This document shows, piece by piece, positions 41,880 to 50,927 of a DNA stretch of 64,000 nucleotides. Within the stretch, counting starts at the first letter, position 1; the number at the start of each line of letters is the position of its first letter. The notes under the pieces were generated by a model. It ran no database searches. It was not told where the DNA came from and saw only the letters and a program-made list of their open reading frames with translations. This DNA comes from Salinibacterium sp. TMP30 (lineage in GTDB: Bacteria > Actinomycetota > Actinomycetes > Actinomycetales > Microbacteriaceae), in NCBI RefSeq assembly GCF_038397785.1, contig NZ_CP151642.1, positions 2,604,001 through 2,668,000 of the forward strand, written 5' to 3'. The translations under genes and the position numbers were made by a program.

Positions 41880-43178
41880 CTAAGCCTCAATTGCGGGAAT
41901 GGGCTGAGTACGCGACATGAAACGAACAACGTTTTCGTCAACGATGATGTCGCTTGGCCGCAGGGGGCGGCTCAGGTAGAGGCCTTCGAGGCTGCTAATG
42001 CGGCTGAGCGCAACGTAGGTCTGGCCGGGTGCGAACGAGCGCGACCCGAGGTCAACAATTGCGCGGTCATAGGTTTTTCCCTGTGACTTGTGGATAGTGA
42101 CGGCCCAAGCCAACCGCAGCGGAAACTGGGTGAACTCGGCAACGACATCTTTGCGAAGTGCCTTGGTGCGGGCCGAGTAGGAGTATTTGAACTTCTCCCA
42201 CACGGCGGGTTTCACTTCGTAGTCGCGGCCATCGACCTCTACCCACACTGTGGAGGCTATCTTGGTGACCGTGCCGACGCTGCCGTTAACCCAGCGCTGG
42301 GTTCCGCCCTCGTTGGTGTCATTGCGCAGGAACATCACTTGCGCGCCAACTTTGAGATCGAGCGCATCATCCGCAGGGTACGAACGCCCACCAAATTCAC
42401 CGGAGATTTCGGCCTTGGCCGTGAGCACTTTGCCGGGTAGTCGCGCCAATTCGGTGGCGTTGATTCGAGTGACCGCGCTGTTCGTCGTTGCGAGGGTGAT
42501 TGTTCCGTCATTCGGGGCCGGTCGCGCCCCAACCTCGTTGAGCCGCGCCGCAATTTCTGCTGTCACCCCGTTGTGGCGAACGGCGTTGAGCATGAACTTA
42601 AATTCGCCTTCATGCTGGCGGTGGATGCTAGTGAGTTCATAAATCGTCAGATCAGTCTGTTCCCACACCAGAGCGTCAAAGAACCACATCGAGCGGTAGC
42701 GATCCTCAAAATACGCACGCTCATCGGGATCTCCGGGCACGGGGGCGAGTTGGTACGGATCCCCGAACAGCACCACCTGCACGCCACCGAAGGGTTCATT
42801 TTTGCGCTGACGAGCTTGGCGAAGGCTGCGGTCGATGGCATCAAGGAGATCTGCATTCACCATCGAGACCTCGTCGATCACGAGTGTTTCGATGGTGTTG
42901 AGCAATTTGCGCAGTTGGGGGTTCTGTTCAAGCTCGTGGTCGGCGATTACCCCGATCGGCAACCGGAACAGGGAGTGAATCGTTTGCCCGCCAACGTTGA
43001 GGGCAGCAACACCGGTGGGCGCGCAGATCACAATCTGCTTTGAGGTGTTGTGCGACAGGTGGTTGAGCAGCGTGGATTTTCCGGTGCCAGCGCGCCCGGT
43101 GACAAAGAGGTTATCGCTAGTCGTCTCGATCGCAGCGAAGACTGCTGCTTGTTCGGGAGACAGAGTGATTTTTGACAC
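41880..43178 (-). CDS. Pif1/RecD-like SF1 DNA helicase
   Basis: A 432-residue ATPase. The Walker A motif is 'GRAGTGKST' (about 28-36), motif II is 'LVIDEVSMV' (about 94-103), and the C-terminus holds 'AWAVTIHKSQGKTYDRAIVDL' and 'QTYVALSRISSLEGL', matching motifs V and VI of Pif1-like helicases. It would unwind DNA 5'-to-3', possibly at G-quadruplexes or stalled forks, as known for the family. It starts at GTG and stands alone between convergent and divergent genes. Confidence 0.87.
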   Translation of the reverse strand: MSKITLSPEQAAVFAAIETTSDNLFVTGRAGTGKSTLLNHLSHNTSKQIVICAPTGVAALNVGGQTIHSLFRLPIGVIADHELEQNPQLRKLLNTIETLVIDEVSMVNADLLDAIDRSLRQARQRKNEPFGGVQVVLFGDPYQLAPVPGDPDERAYFEDRYRSMWFFDALVWEQTDLTIYELTSIHRQHEGEFKFMLNAVRHNGVTAEIAARLNEVGARPAPNDGTITLATTNSAVTRINATELARLPGKVLTAKAEISGEFGGRSYPADDALDLKVGAQVMFLRNDTNEGGTQRWVNGSVGTVTKIASTVWVEVDGRDYEVKPAVWEKFKYSYSARTKALRKDVVAEFTQFPLRLAWAVTIHKSQGKTYDRAIVDLGSRSFAPGQTYVALSRISSLEGLYLSRPLRPSDIIVDENVVRFMSRTQPIPAIEA

Positions 43179-43273
43179 GCAATCACCCTAATGCTGCGGG
43201 TCACGGCTCTTGTTCTCCGTTACCTGTTTCGTGCCGTGGCATATCTCTCACCTCAGCGGTTTAGGATGTGTGA

Positions 43274-44320
43274 ATGCGTCGCGAGCTTGTTACCTGGTCT
43301 CTTGTGCTCGGCCTGATTATTGCCGCCTTCGCGACGACCGTAATCGTGCTCAATTCGACGATCTATAGTTCCAGCGGATTCGTGCGCAGCTACCTCGGTG
43401 CTCTTGCTCGCCACGATATGTCTGCGGCGCTAGAGATTGCCGATATCTATCTGCCCGAAGAGCACGGCGCGGCATCCGACGATGGTTCTGGCGCAACGCC
43501 CATCGATACAACCGGTGCCGGAACCTTACTTTTGGCTGGATCCCACGAGCTGCTGCGCCCATCGGCGCTCAGTTCGCTTGACGACATCGCCGTTGTCGAC
43601 AGCGTGACTAACGCTGACGGGACCGAGACTGTCACTTTCATGTTCGAGTTGGATGGACGCTCAGCACAATCGACCTTTACAGTCACTCGCGCCGGAGCCA
43701 ATTTTGGTGTTTTCGCCGAGTGGGATTTCGTTACTCCGCCCCTCACGATCGTTCGTCTAACGGTTGCTAACGCTCAAGAATTTGATGCCAACGGCAGCGA
43801 GTTTGTTGCTCCCTCTCAAGATGTTCCTTCGCCCTATGTTGTTCTCACTCCCAGCAGTTTTGACATCACCCACAAGTCAACCTTCCTCAAGGCTGACCCC
43901 ATTGTGGTTTCGGCGACCGAGCCCGGCGGAACTGTGCGGGCGCGTCTCGACGTGGTCGCCAATGAAGCGATGATCGCGCAGGTTCAGCGCGAAGTGAACG
44001 ATTCTCTCGACGAGTGCGCTACCCAAGTGGTCTTGCTTCCCACCGGATGTCCGTTTGGCCAACCCATGGCTAACCGCATCGTTACTACTCCCGAGTGGAG
44101 CATCGCCGAGTATCCCCCAGTGTCACTCAGTCCGGGGTCTCAGCCAGCGAGCTGGGAGATGCCTGCCACGGATGGCGCAGCCCACTTGCGCGTCGATGTG
44201 CGCTCCATCTTTGATGGCTCAGTTTCGACGTTCGACCAGAATGTCGGCTTTAGCTCAAGCTACCTCGTGACATTCCTGGCCGACGATAAGTTACTGATCA
44301 CCGCACAGTACCCGCGGTAG
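43274..44320 (+). CDS. membrane-anchored extracytoplasmic protein, unknown function
   Basis: A 348-residue protein with one N-terminal membrane segment ('WSLVLGLIIAAFATTVIVL', about 8-27). A mostly beta-type extracellular region follows, with a Ser/Gly/Ala linker early on ('EHGAASDDGSGATPIDTTGAG'). Two Cys (near residues 242 and 250) could form a disulfide. No family was recognised. It is divergent from the helicase gene (95-bp gap) and convergent with the CopD/CtaG gene. A cell-envelope role is the most that can be said. Confidence 0.75.
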   Translation: MRRELVTWSLVLGLIIAAFATTVIVLNSTIYSSSGFVRSYLGALARHDMSAALEIADIYLPEEHGAASDDGSGATPIDTTGAGTLLLAGSHELLRPSALSSLDDIAVVDSVTNADGTETVTFMFELDGRSAQSTFTVTRAGANFGVFAEWDFVTPPLTIVRLTVANAQEFDANGSEFVAPSQDVPSPYVVLTPSSFDITHKSTFLKADPIVVSATEPGGTVRARLDVVANEAMIAQVQREVNDSLDECATQVVLLPTGCPFGQPMANRIVTTPEWSIAEYPPVSLSPGSQPASWEMPATDGAAHLRVDVRSIFDGSVSTFDQNVGFSSSYLVTFLADDKLLITAQYPR

Positions 44321-44391
44321 CCGCGCAACCCAGCGACCGAGCAACCCAGCAACCCAGCAACGGTGCCTTTCGGTACCCTCAGCGAAGCCCA

Positions 44392-46356
44392 CTAGCGGCG
44401 CTGGGCCAGCATCTCGTTGTAGGCGTCAAGTTCCGCATCCCCGTCGCGCTGGGCCTTGCGGTCGTAGCGCACAGAGTCACGGCTGTCACTGCGCCTCCAC
44501 ATGATGGCAACGGCGATTGCCAGCGAAATCGTGGGGATCTCACCAACACTCCACGCGATTCCGCCACCGATGCGTTGGTCCTGAAGTGCGGTCACTCCGG
44601 TATCCCACCCCATAGCGCCATACCAGTCGGCCAGCAGAACGCCGGTGCCGGTCATGAGGCCCAGACCAAAGAAGGCATGGAATGCCATTGTGCCCAACAA
44701 GATCAGCAATCGAATGGGGTAGGCCGGGCGGTGCGGTGACGGGTCAATGCCAATGAGTGCTTGCACGAACAGGTAGCCAGAGCCTAGGAAGTGAATGATC
44801 ATCCACTCATGGCCGACATGATCTGTTGTCGCCCAACGGAACAGCGGCGTGTAGTAAAAGATCCACAGCGAGAAGACGAAGATCCCGGCAGCAACCAGTG
44901 GATGCCCGATGATCGCCATGTAGCGGGAGTGCACGATGAGCAGAATCCATTCACGCGCGCCGCGGCTGCCATCGGTTCGCTTCGCGACGGCACGCATCGC
45001 CAGGGTGATGGGCGCGCCGGGGACGAGCAGCACAGGAATCATCATTCCGAGAGTCATATGCCCGAGCATGTGCATCGAGAACAGGTAGCCCTCATACACG
45101 TTCACGCCACCGTTAGTGATGTAGAACAGCAGCAGCATCCCGGCAATCCACAACACGGTGCGGTGAATTGGCCAGCTGTCCCCACGCTTGCGGAGGCGCC
45201 ACACGCCGGCCAAGTAGAAGAAGATTGCAAAGGCGCAGATCAGCACCCAGATCAGGTCAAAGCTCCACAGGGTGAAGAGGTTGCTCACGGAGACCGGCGG
45301 AGGCAGCGGTGCCCCGGTGAGGTACGCGGCGGGCGAGGAATCTGGGATGTCGGCTGCCACGACCTCCGGAACAGGAGTGGGTGTTGCCGCGAGGGCGGCA
45401 GCCGCGCCAGACGCGAGCCCCATGAACGCGAGCTCAGCTGAGACAATCCACCAGAACCATCCGCGGTTCTTCGACTGGTTCGATTCGAGTCGGCCGATCG
45501 CGTAGCTGCGATAAATGGCACCGAACAGCCCCAACATGATCAGGGCGAAGACTTTGGCGAGCACGAGAAGTCCGTAGGGAGACAGCAGGTTTCCGAGGTT
45601 CTCGACCCGAATTTCTGCACTCACATACCCGGAAACTGCCACAACAATGAAACTGATAAGCGCCACCGTCGAGTAGCGGCGCAGCACCAGAGTCAACCGG
45701 CTCTTCGTAAGCTTCGGCTGCGCAATAGCAATGGCAAGCAAACCACCCAGCCAGAGGGCCGCAAAGAGCAAGTGCAGGAATATGGCGCTTGTGGCTGCAT
45801 CGTGATCTGCAGTGCCACCGCTGTGGCCCTGCAGGGCCATGGGGACGAGCCCGGCAACAGCCAGCACCAGCACGAAGGCCAACCCCGAGGGATTACGCAC
45901 CGCAAAGCACAAAACGGTCACCACGGCCGCTATGAGCACAGTGGCAAGCCACGCCTGCCCCAGTTCGGTAACGGTCAGAAAGCTCGCGAGAACGTCACCA
46001 AAGGCGTTTGTGAAGTCAATGGGCTGGTTGCGCACCGCAAGAAAAGTGAAAAACCCGGTGAAAGCGGATGCCACAGCCCAGAGTGCGGCACCGGCGGCAG
46101 CAAAATCGAGAGTGAGACTGAACTCATCACGCTTGGGTGCCATCGCAAAGATCGCGATAAGAAGCCCACCGATTGTGGCGGCAAGGCCCAAGTTCACAAA
46201 AAGCTTCGAGATCGGAAGACCCCAGCGAACAACAGCGCCAGGGTCGAGCAGGATGGGTGCTGCTGCCCCGCCGCCGAATTGAAGACCCACAACAACAGCC
46301 ACGAATGCGACGACCAGCAGCAGGGCGGGTCCGGCTATCCGGCTGATACGAAGCAC
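44392..46356 (-). CDS. fused CopD domain / cytochrome c oxidase assembly factor CtaG
   Basis: A 654-residue polytopic protein starting at GTG. Residues of about 1-310 form a CopD-like domain with eight or so membrane segments ('GHSGGTADHDAATSAIFLHLLFAALWLGGLLAI'), implicated in copper import or resistance. Residues of about 345-630 form the CtaG/caa3 assembly domain ('YLFSMHMLGHMTLGMMIPVLLVPGAPITLAMRA', 'HVGHEWMIIHFLGSGYLFV'), with membrane-embedded His/Met residues likely to bind copper. This fusion is common in actinobacteria and probably supplies copper to cytochrome oxidase. The gene ends in a C-terminal charged tail. Confidence 0.9.
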   Translation of the reverse strand: MLRISRIAGPALLLVVAFVAVVVGLQFGGGAAAPILLDPGAVVRWGLPISKLFVNLGLAATIGGLLIAIFAMAPKRDEFSLTLDFAAAGAALWAVASAFTGFFTFLAVRNQPIDFTNAFGDVLASFLTVTELGQAWLATVLIAAVVTVLCFAVRNPSGLAFVLVLAVAGLVPMALQGHSGGTADHDAATSAIFLHLLFAALWLGGLLAIAIAQPKLTKSRLTLVLRRYSTVALISFIVVAVSGYVSAEIRVENLGNLLSPYGLLVLAKVFALIMLGLFGAIYRSYAIGRLESNQSKNRGWFWWIVSAELAFMGLASGAAAALAATPTPVPEVVAADIPDSSPAAYLTGAPLPPPVSVSNLFTLWSFDLIWVLICAFAIFFYLAGVWRLRKRGDSWPIHRTVLWIAGMLLLFYITNGGVNVYEGYLFSMHMLGHMTLGMMIPVLLVPGAPITLAMRAVAKRTDGSRGAREWILLIVHSRYMAIIGHPLVAAGIFVFSLWIFYYTPLFRWATTDHVGHEWMIIHFLGSGYLFVQALIGIDPSPHRPAYPIRLLILLGTMAFHAFFGLGLMTGTGVLLADWYGAMGWDTGVTALQDQRIGGGIAWSVGEIPTISLAIAVAIMWRRSDSRDSVRYDRKAQRDGDAELDAYNEMLAQRR

Positions 46357-46439
46357 GTATCAAGAGTAGCCGTGACCACACGGGAGAACGCCCATAAACA
46401 TCGGGGGTGGCTGACCGCCCGCGATACTGCCCACAAACA

Positions 46440-46475
46440 AAATAGGGCGACAACCCGAAGGATGTCGCCCTATTT
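46440..46475 (-). terminator. rho-independent terminator of hup
   Basis: A perfect 13-bp stem pairs AAATAGGGCGACA (46440-46452) with TGTCGCCCTATTT (46463-46475) around a 10-nt loop, 28 bp past the hup stop. On the minus strand it is followed by a T-rich run (TTTTGTTTGT). Confidence 0.9.
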
Positions 46476-46503
46476 ATGAAGCCAAGTGAAGAGGCTGTAG
46501 TAC

Positions 46504-46794
46504 TTAGCCCTTGGCTGCTGCCTTGAGCTTGCTGCCTGCACTGAGCTTTACGCCGTGGCTGGCCTTGATCTCGATTGCTTCACCCGTCTGTGGGTTACGG
46601 CCGGTACGAGCCTCGCGGAAGGTGCGCTCTGCAGCCATCCATCCTGGGATCGAAACCTTGGTTCCTTCGCCGACTGACTTAGACAGCACGGAGAAGAAAG
46701 CGTCGACGACGCCGGATACAGCGGCCTGGCTCTGGCCAGACTCTGCGGCAACCGCCGCTACGAATTCAGTACGGTTTAGCGACTTGTCAGCCAT
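46504..46794 (-). CDS. hup: HU-family nucleoid-associated DNA-binding protein
   Basis: A 96-residue protein with the histone-like layout: two N-terminal helices ('NRTEFVAAVAAESG', 'VSGVVDAFFSVLSKSVGEG'), 'VSIPGW' and the DNA-arm region 'REARTGRNPQTGEAIEIKA'. It lacks the long Lys/Ala C-terminal tail of mycobacterial HU, so it is the short type. The ATG follows GAGGAGG with 7-nt spacing. A strong terminator lies after the stop. Confidence 0.93.
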   Translation of the reverse strand: MADKSLNRTEFVAAVAAESGQSQAAVSGVVDAFFSVLSKSVGEGTKVSIPGWMAAERTFREARTGRNPQTGEAIEIKASHGVKLSAGSKLKAAAKG

Positions 46795-46828
46795 AGGTGG
46801 TCCTCCTCGGGACGTTGTGCAGTTAGTT

Positions 46829-46856
46829 GTTCCAAAACGTTAGAAAACGTCGGAAC
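46829..46856. promoter_or_regulatory. repeat element in the hup promoter region
   Basis: GTTCC (46829-46833) and GGAAC (46852-46856) form the outer arms of an inverted repeat. Two direct copies of AAAACGT (46834-46840 and 46844-46850), ten bases apart, lie inside. It sits 35-62 bp upstream of the hup start, where a regulator could act. No known site was recognised. Confidence 0.35.
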
Positions 46857-46866
46857 CGCTTGGAAT

Positions 46867-47172
46867 CTACCAGCTTGACTTGGTAATTCCGGGCAACTCG
46901 CCCCGGTGAGCCATTTCACGGAAGCGAACACGGGATACACCGAACTGGTTCAGGTATCCACGGGGACGTCCATCAATGGCATCGCGACCGCGTACGCGGA
47001 TCGGCGAAGCATCGCGGGGAAGCTTCTGAAGGCCGAGGCGTGCAGCCTCGCGCGACTCGTCAGTTCCGGCGGGGTCGACGAGAGCTTTCTTCAGCTCGAG
47101 ACGACGCTCGGCGTAACGCGCAACGATGACCTTGCGCTGTTCGTTCTTTGCAATCTTGCTCTTTTTAGCCAT
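46867..47172 (-). CDS. rpsN: 30S ribosomal protein S14, zinc-free long type
   Basis: A 101-residue S14 without the CxxC...CxxC ribbon of the short zinc type; '[34 protein letters not shown]' is the conserved end that binds the 3' domain of 16S rRNA. Last gene of the rpmB-rpmG-rpsN operon, starting 2 nt after the L33 stop. A second, zinc-type S14 may be in the spc operon, outside this window. Confidence 0.96.
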   Translation of the reverse strand: MAKKSKIAKNEQRKVIVARYAERRLELKKALVDPAGTDESREAARLGLQKLPRDASPIRVRGRDAIDGRPRGYLNQFGVSRVRFREMAHRGELPGITKSSW

Positions 47173-47174
47173 GT

Positions 47175-47342
47175 TTAGCGCTCCTCGCGGAATTCAACGT
47201 GCTTGCGAACCACTGGGTCGTACTTCTTCAGTACGAGGCGGTCGGGGTTGTTGCGACGGTTCTTGCGCGTCACATAGGTGTAGCCCGTTCCCGCAGTCGA
47301 ACGGAGCTTAATGATCGGACGTACGTCCTGTGCCTTAGCCAT
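47175..47342 (-). CDS. rpmG: 50S ribosomal protein L33, cysteine-free type
   Basis: A 55-residue protein read from the minus strand: '[20 protein letters not shown]' then '[20 protein letters not shown]' and a basic C-terminus. It lacks both CxxC pairs and so does not bind zinc. Its ATG overlaps the L28 stop as TAATG, and it ends 2 nt before the S14 start. Confidence 0.95.
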   Translation of the reverse strand: MAKAQDVRPIIKLRSTAGTGYTYVTRKNRRNNPDRLVLKKYDPVVRKHVEFREER

Positions 47343-47578
47343 TAGATCTTCTCCCCACGTGCAAGGAGATCCTTGACAACGGATTCGATGCCACGAGCGT
47401 CAATAACCTTGATGCCCTTTGCGGACAACTGAAGGGTTACGTTGCGGCGAAGCGACGGAACGTAGTACGTCTTCTTCTGGATGTTCGGGTCGAAACGACG
47501 CTTGGTGCGACGGTGCGAGTGCGAAATGCTGTGTCCGAAGCCGGGAATGGCGCCGGTCACTTGGCAGGTTGCTGCCAT
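47342..47578 (-). CDS. rpmB: 50S ribosomal protein L28
   Basis: A 78-residue protein, the same length as E. coli L28, with '[28 protein letters not shown]' near the start and '[16 protein letters not shown]' later. The single Cys means it is not the zinc-ribbon form. The ATG at 47578 is chosen over 47584, since AGGAG lies 7 nt before it. First gene of the rpmB-rpmG-rpsN operon. Confidence 0.95.
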   Translation of the reverse strand: MAATCQVTGAIPGFGHSISHSHRRTKRRFDPNIQKKTYYVPSLRRNVTLQLSAKGIKVIDARGIESVVKDLLARGEKI

Positions 47579-47664
47579 GGTCATACTCCTATTCTAGTTA
47601 CCGTAGGAACAAAGCCCTACCCAAGATCACTTGTCGGCACACGCAAGCCACTCAATACAGAAAT

Positions 47665-47687
47665 GAATTCAACACACAGTTGAACTC
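47665..47687. promoter_or_regulatory. inverted repeat upstream of rpmB
   Basis: GAATTCAAC and GTTGAACTC (8 of 9 complementary) flank ACACA at 47674-47678, about 90 bp upstream of rpmB and 58 bp past the zur stop. It does not fit the usual actinobacterial Zur consensus. It could be an operator or a weak terminator of the zinc operon. Confidence 0.35.
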
Positions 47688-47745
47688 AACACAGAGCGGA
47701 TTGTGAGTGCGAGAGCGGAAGAAACCACTCGATCAACGGTATATG

Positions 47746-48129
47746 TTACGTGCTAGAGCACGCTGGGCACAAGCCGAAGACGTCAACGATGTGGTGCGGT
47801 TGGGTGAATCCATGCTCTGTGGCAACGTTTTTGGCCCACTGTTCCACGGCATCGGCCTTGATTTCAACGGTCGTGCCACACTCGCGGCAGATGAGGTGGT
47901 GGTGGTGCGAGTCGGGAGTGCACGCCCGAAACAGGCTCTCGCCATCTTGCTGCAGCGAGTCGGCGTCACCAGCTCCGGCAAGGTCGGCGAGCGCGCGATA
48001 CACGGTCGCGAGCCCAATGGGGCTACCCGCTTCCCGCAGCGCACCGTGCAGTGATTGAGCGCTCACGAAACCCTCTGACTGGGTCAGAGCATCCCGCACC
48101 GCTTCGCGCTGCCACGTATTGCGCTTCAT
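47746..48129 (-). CDS. zur: Fur-family metalloregulator, probably zinc-responsive Zur
   Basis: A 127-residue Fur-fold protein. The winged helix has 'SAQSLHGALREAGSPIGLATVYRALADL'. The metal part has 'SHHHHLICRECGTTVEI' (regulatory His cluster plus structural Cys pair) and C-terminal 'GLCPACSST'. It follows znuB by 16 bp in the znuA-znuC-znuB order, which makes zinc sensing far more likely than iron. The ATG at 48129 is chosen; 48138 is possible. Confidence 0.86.
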   Translation of the reverse strand: MKRNTWQREAVRDALTQSEGFVSAQSLHGALREAGSPIGLATVYRALADLAGAGDADSLQQDGESLFRACTPDSHHHHLICRECGTTVEIKADAVEQWAKNVATEHGFTQPHHIVDVFGLCPACSST

Positions 48130-48145
48130 GGTTCCCATTCTAACT

Positions 48146-49045
48146 TTAAGCCAGGGTGCTGGCGGTCGCGACTGTGGCTCCGGATGCTCGGCTCACGGTG
48201 CGGCTGCGACCCCGTCGCGCCCCGATCACCCGGCACACCAAGTAGATCGCAAATGAGATTGTCGTGATGTACGGACTGATCGGCAGCGACCCGCCAATTG
48301 CGAGCAAAACGCCACCCGTTGCGGAAACGAATCCGAAGATCATGCTGAGCACCGGAACGAGTCTCGGCGAGGATGACACACGCATTGCTGCGGCAGCCGG
48401 CGTCACGAGGAGAGCCATCACGAGTAGGGCCCCGATGATTTGCACCGCAACGGCAACCATGAGGCCAAGGAGCACCATGAACCCGAGTGAGAGCATCCGC
48501 GACGGCACACCACGAGCGGCCGCAACCTCAGGGTCAAGGCTGTCGAACGTCAGCGGGCGCCACACCACGAACAACGCCGCCAAAACAACAATGCTGATCC
48601 CAATTAGCAGTCCAAGTTGGGGTCCATCAACCGAAATGATTTGGCCGGTGAGCAGCCCAAACTTGTTTCCACTGCGTCCGGGATAGAGCGCCAAAAACAG
48701 GATGCCCAGGCCCATACCAAACGGCATGAGCACGCCAATAATCGAGTTTCGATCGCGAGCCTTAGCCCCGAGCATCCCGATCAGAATTGCGGCAATCAGC
48801 GAACCAGTGATCGAACCAGCGACAACGTTCACGCCGAAGAGCAGGGCGGCAGCGGCTCCGGCAAAGGACAGCTCGCTGATGCCGTGCACAGCAAAGGCCA
48901 TATCGCGCTGCATCACGAAAACGCCGATTAGCCCGCCGGCAATGCCGAGCACCGCCGCAGCGATCAGGGAGAAGCGCACCAGGTTAAGCAGTTCTGCATA
49001 GTCACTGAACCCCACGATTTGGCCCCAGAAATCGTCGAAGATCAT
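48146..49045 (-). CDS. znuB: zinc/manganese ABC transporter permease
   Basis: A 299-residue ABC-3 type permease with eight or so membrane segments. 'FAVHGISELSFAGAAAALLFGVN' and 'SIDPEVAAARG'-like 'TFDSLDPEVAAARGVPSRML' are the conserved loops of metal-ABC permeases. It overlaps znuC as ATGA. With ZnuA and ZnuC it would import Zn2+; the metal is inferred from the linked zur gene and the His-rich binding protein. Confidence 0.9.
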   Translation of the reverse strand: MIFDDFWGQIVGFSDYAELLNLVRFSLIAAAVLGIAGGLIGVFVMQRDMAFAVHGISELSFAGAAAALLFGVNVVAGSITGSLIAAILIGMLGAKARDRNSIIGVLMPFGMGLGILFLALYPGRSGNKFGLLTGQIISVDGPQLGLLIGISIVVLAALFVVWRPLTFDSLDPEVAAARGVPSRMLSLGFMVLLGLMVAVAVQIIGALLVMALLVTPAAAAMRVSSSPRLVPVLSMIFGFVSATGGVLLAIGGSLPISPYITTISFAIYLVCRVIGARRGRSRTVSRASGATVATASTLA

Positions 49046-49890
49046 ACAACCTCCTCATCGTGGTGATGATCACCCTGCGGAATACCCGCAACGATTACTC
49101 GACCGCCGATCCGCACAACCTCAACCGGGGTGCCGTATAACTCGGTGAGAACTTCACTGCGTAAAACCTCTTCGGGTGCGCCGACCATGAACTTGCCGCC
49201 AGCCAGATACAGGATGCGGTCAACCATTCCGAGAATCGGATTCACATCGTGCGTCACAAACACCACGGCGGTGTTGTGCTCACGACGACGCGCATCGATT
49301 AGTTCCGACACACCACGCTGATGCTGCAGGTCAAGACTCAGGAGGGGTTCGTCACAGAGCAACAGCACCGGGTCATCCGCCAACGACTGCGCAACGCGCA
49401 AACGTTGCTGCTCGCCGCCAGAGAGCGAACCGATGGGTTGGTTCGCATACTCGGTCGCCCCGACCGAGGCGATCAGTTCATCAACCCGAGCCTTGACGCT
49501 GCGGGGGAGCGTTGGCACACCAAAGCGATGCCCGTTCACTCCGAGCGTCACAAGGTCGCGACCGCGCAGGGGAGTACCCGGCGCGGCAATCTTCTGCTGC
49601 GGAATATACCCAATGCACCGATCCCCTCGGCGAACCGGATGCCCCGCCACCGTGACCGTACCCGCATCAAGCTTCTGCTGCCCCAAAATCGCCTTCAGCA
49701 GGCTCGACTTGCCCGAGCCATTCGACCCGAGCACCGCCAAAAACTCACCTGGAGCAATGTCAAGGTTCAGCCCAGACCACAGCGTGCGCCCCCCAAATCC
49801 GAGCGCACCATCGTGGATGCTCAGCACCGGAGCAACGGTCGACCCGGAGGTGGCGCCAGCGGGGACACCTCCGGCCGAAATTGTTGTCAT
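49042..49890 (-). CDS. znuC: zinc/manganese ABC transporter ATP-binding protein
   Basis: A protein of about 282 residues. Walker A is 'GSNGSGKSSLL', the signature is 'LSGGEQQRLRVAQSLADDPVLLLCDEPLLSLD', and the H-loop is 'VFVTHDVN'. The ATG at 49890 is chosen, 13 nt past the znuA stop. The longer frame to 49932 would overlap znuA. Its stop overlaps znuB by 4 nt. Confidence 0.91.
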   Translation of the reverse strand: MTTISAGGVPAGATSGSTVAPVLSIHDGALGFGGRTLWSGLNLDIAPGEFLAVLGSNGSGKSSLLKAILGQQKLDAGTVTVAGHPVRRGDRCIGYIPQQKIAAPGTPLRGRDLVTLGVNGHRFGVPTLPRSVKARVDELIASVGATEYANQPIGSLSGGEQQRLRVAQSLADDPVLLLCDEPLLSLDLQHQRGVSELIDARRREHNTAVVFVTHDVNPILGMVDRILYLAGGKFMVGAPEEVLRSEVLTELYGTPVEVVRIGGRVIVAGIPQGDHHHDEEVV

Positions 49891-49903
49891 GCGATCACCG
49901 CTG

Positions 49904-50875
49904 TCATTCGGCAAGTGCTGCCGCGAGTGCATCGAGGTTTGACGACATCCATTCGACGTAGCTTGATCCCTCGGGCAGTGTCTCTGTGAAGGACACCACG
50001 GGAACCCCTTCCTCAGTGGCGGTCAATTGCACACGTTCAGTCTCGGGGCTTGCCGTCTGTTCGTTGTACGCCAGGAGTGCAGCGCGACCCGATTCGATGA
50101 GATCGAGCACATCTTTCAGCGCGGTCGGGGGTACATCAGCACCCTCCTCAATGGCCTGGCTGAAATCGGGTGGAGTGATGTCGCGAAGCCCGACAGCCTC
50201 GAGCAGGTACACGGCGACAGGCTCGGTGACGGCAGCACCGCGGTCGGCTGCGAGTTCGGAAATCTGATCCGCTTGGGATTCAAGATCGCCGAGCTCGATG
50301 AGGAAGGCGGCAAGGTTCGTGTCGAACTCCTCGCTTGATGCGGGGTCGAGCGCCGTTAGTTCGTCGGAGATGTGCTCGGCGATGTGCTCCATCGCGGAGA
50401 AGCTGTACCAGACGTGCTCGTTGAAGCCCTCGATGTGATCATGGCCATCGTCTGTGGTGTGTTCGTCGGCGTCATTGTGTTGCGGATCGTCCTCGAGGAG
50501 CCCCGAAGCGTCAACAGCGGTGATCAGAATCGCGGATGCTCCGGAGGATTCGTAGAGCGCTTCGGCGAAGGGGTCGTAGCCGCCGCCATTGACCACGACC
50601 AGGTCTGCTCGAGAAACCGCCAGCTGATCGCGTGCGGACCCTTCATAGCTGTGGGGGTCTTGAGCAGCATTGTCGATGAGGCTCGTGACCGATACGGCGT
50701 CTCCGCCAAGAGTCGAAACGAGACTGCCATAGACGCTCGTTGAGGCGACGACGTCAATCTTTCCATCATCCTCGGGCGGCGTGGTTGCTGAGCAACCGGC
50801 GAGGGTGAGCGCGGAGACCGCGAGCACGGCACCGGTCGTGAGAGTGAGCGAACGGGAGGAGGTAAAGTGAGACAT
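49904..50875 (-). CDS. znuA: zinc ABC transporter substrate-binding lipoprotein
   Basis: A 323-residue cluster A-I metal-binding lipoprotein with lipobox 'LTLAGCSAT'. His/Asp-rich residues at about 130-160 ('HNDADEHTTDDGHDHIEGFNEHVWYSF') form the flexible loop and metal site of ZnuA-type proteins. Further ligands are expected in the C-lobe. First gene of the znuA-znuC-znuB-zur operon. A Zur-like box lies 38 bp upstream of the ATG. Confidence 0.91.
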   Translation of the reverse strand: MSHFTSSRSLTLTTGAVLAVSALTLAGCSATTPPEDDGKIDVVASTSVYGSLVSTLGGDAVSVTSLIDNAAQDPHSYEGSARDQLAVSRADLVVVNGGGYDPFAEALYESSGASAILITAVDASGLLEDDPQHNDADEHTTDDGHDHIEGFNEHVWYSFSAMEHIAEHISDELTALDPASSEEFDTNLAAFLIELGDLESQADQISELAADRGAAVTEPVAVYLLEAVGLRDITPPDFSQAIEEGADVPPTALKDVLDLIESGRAALLAYNEQTASPETERVQLTATEEGVPVVSFTETLPEGSSYVEWMSSNLDALAAALAE

Positions 50876-50912
50876 CTGGGTGTCCTTCTAAGGTCGAAGC
50901 CAGTAGCGGTAA

Positions 50913-50927
50913 TGAGATTCGTTATCA
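50913..50927. promoter_or_regulatory. Zur-box-like element upstream of znuA
   Basis: TGAGATTCGTTATCA (minus strand TGATAACGAATCTCA) is an imperfect dyad with TGA/TCA ends and A/T pairs in each arm. It resembles actinobacterial Zur boxes of the TGA-A-N-T-TCA type. It sits 38 bp upstream of the zinc operon that also carries the zur gene. Confidence 0.5.

Noticed and set aside
44325-44361. Three CAACCCAG-like short repeats, looked at as a CRISPR or satellite
   Set aside because: The units are 8 bp with almost no spacers; this is simple-sequence slippage between convergent genes, not a CRISPR array.
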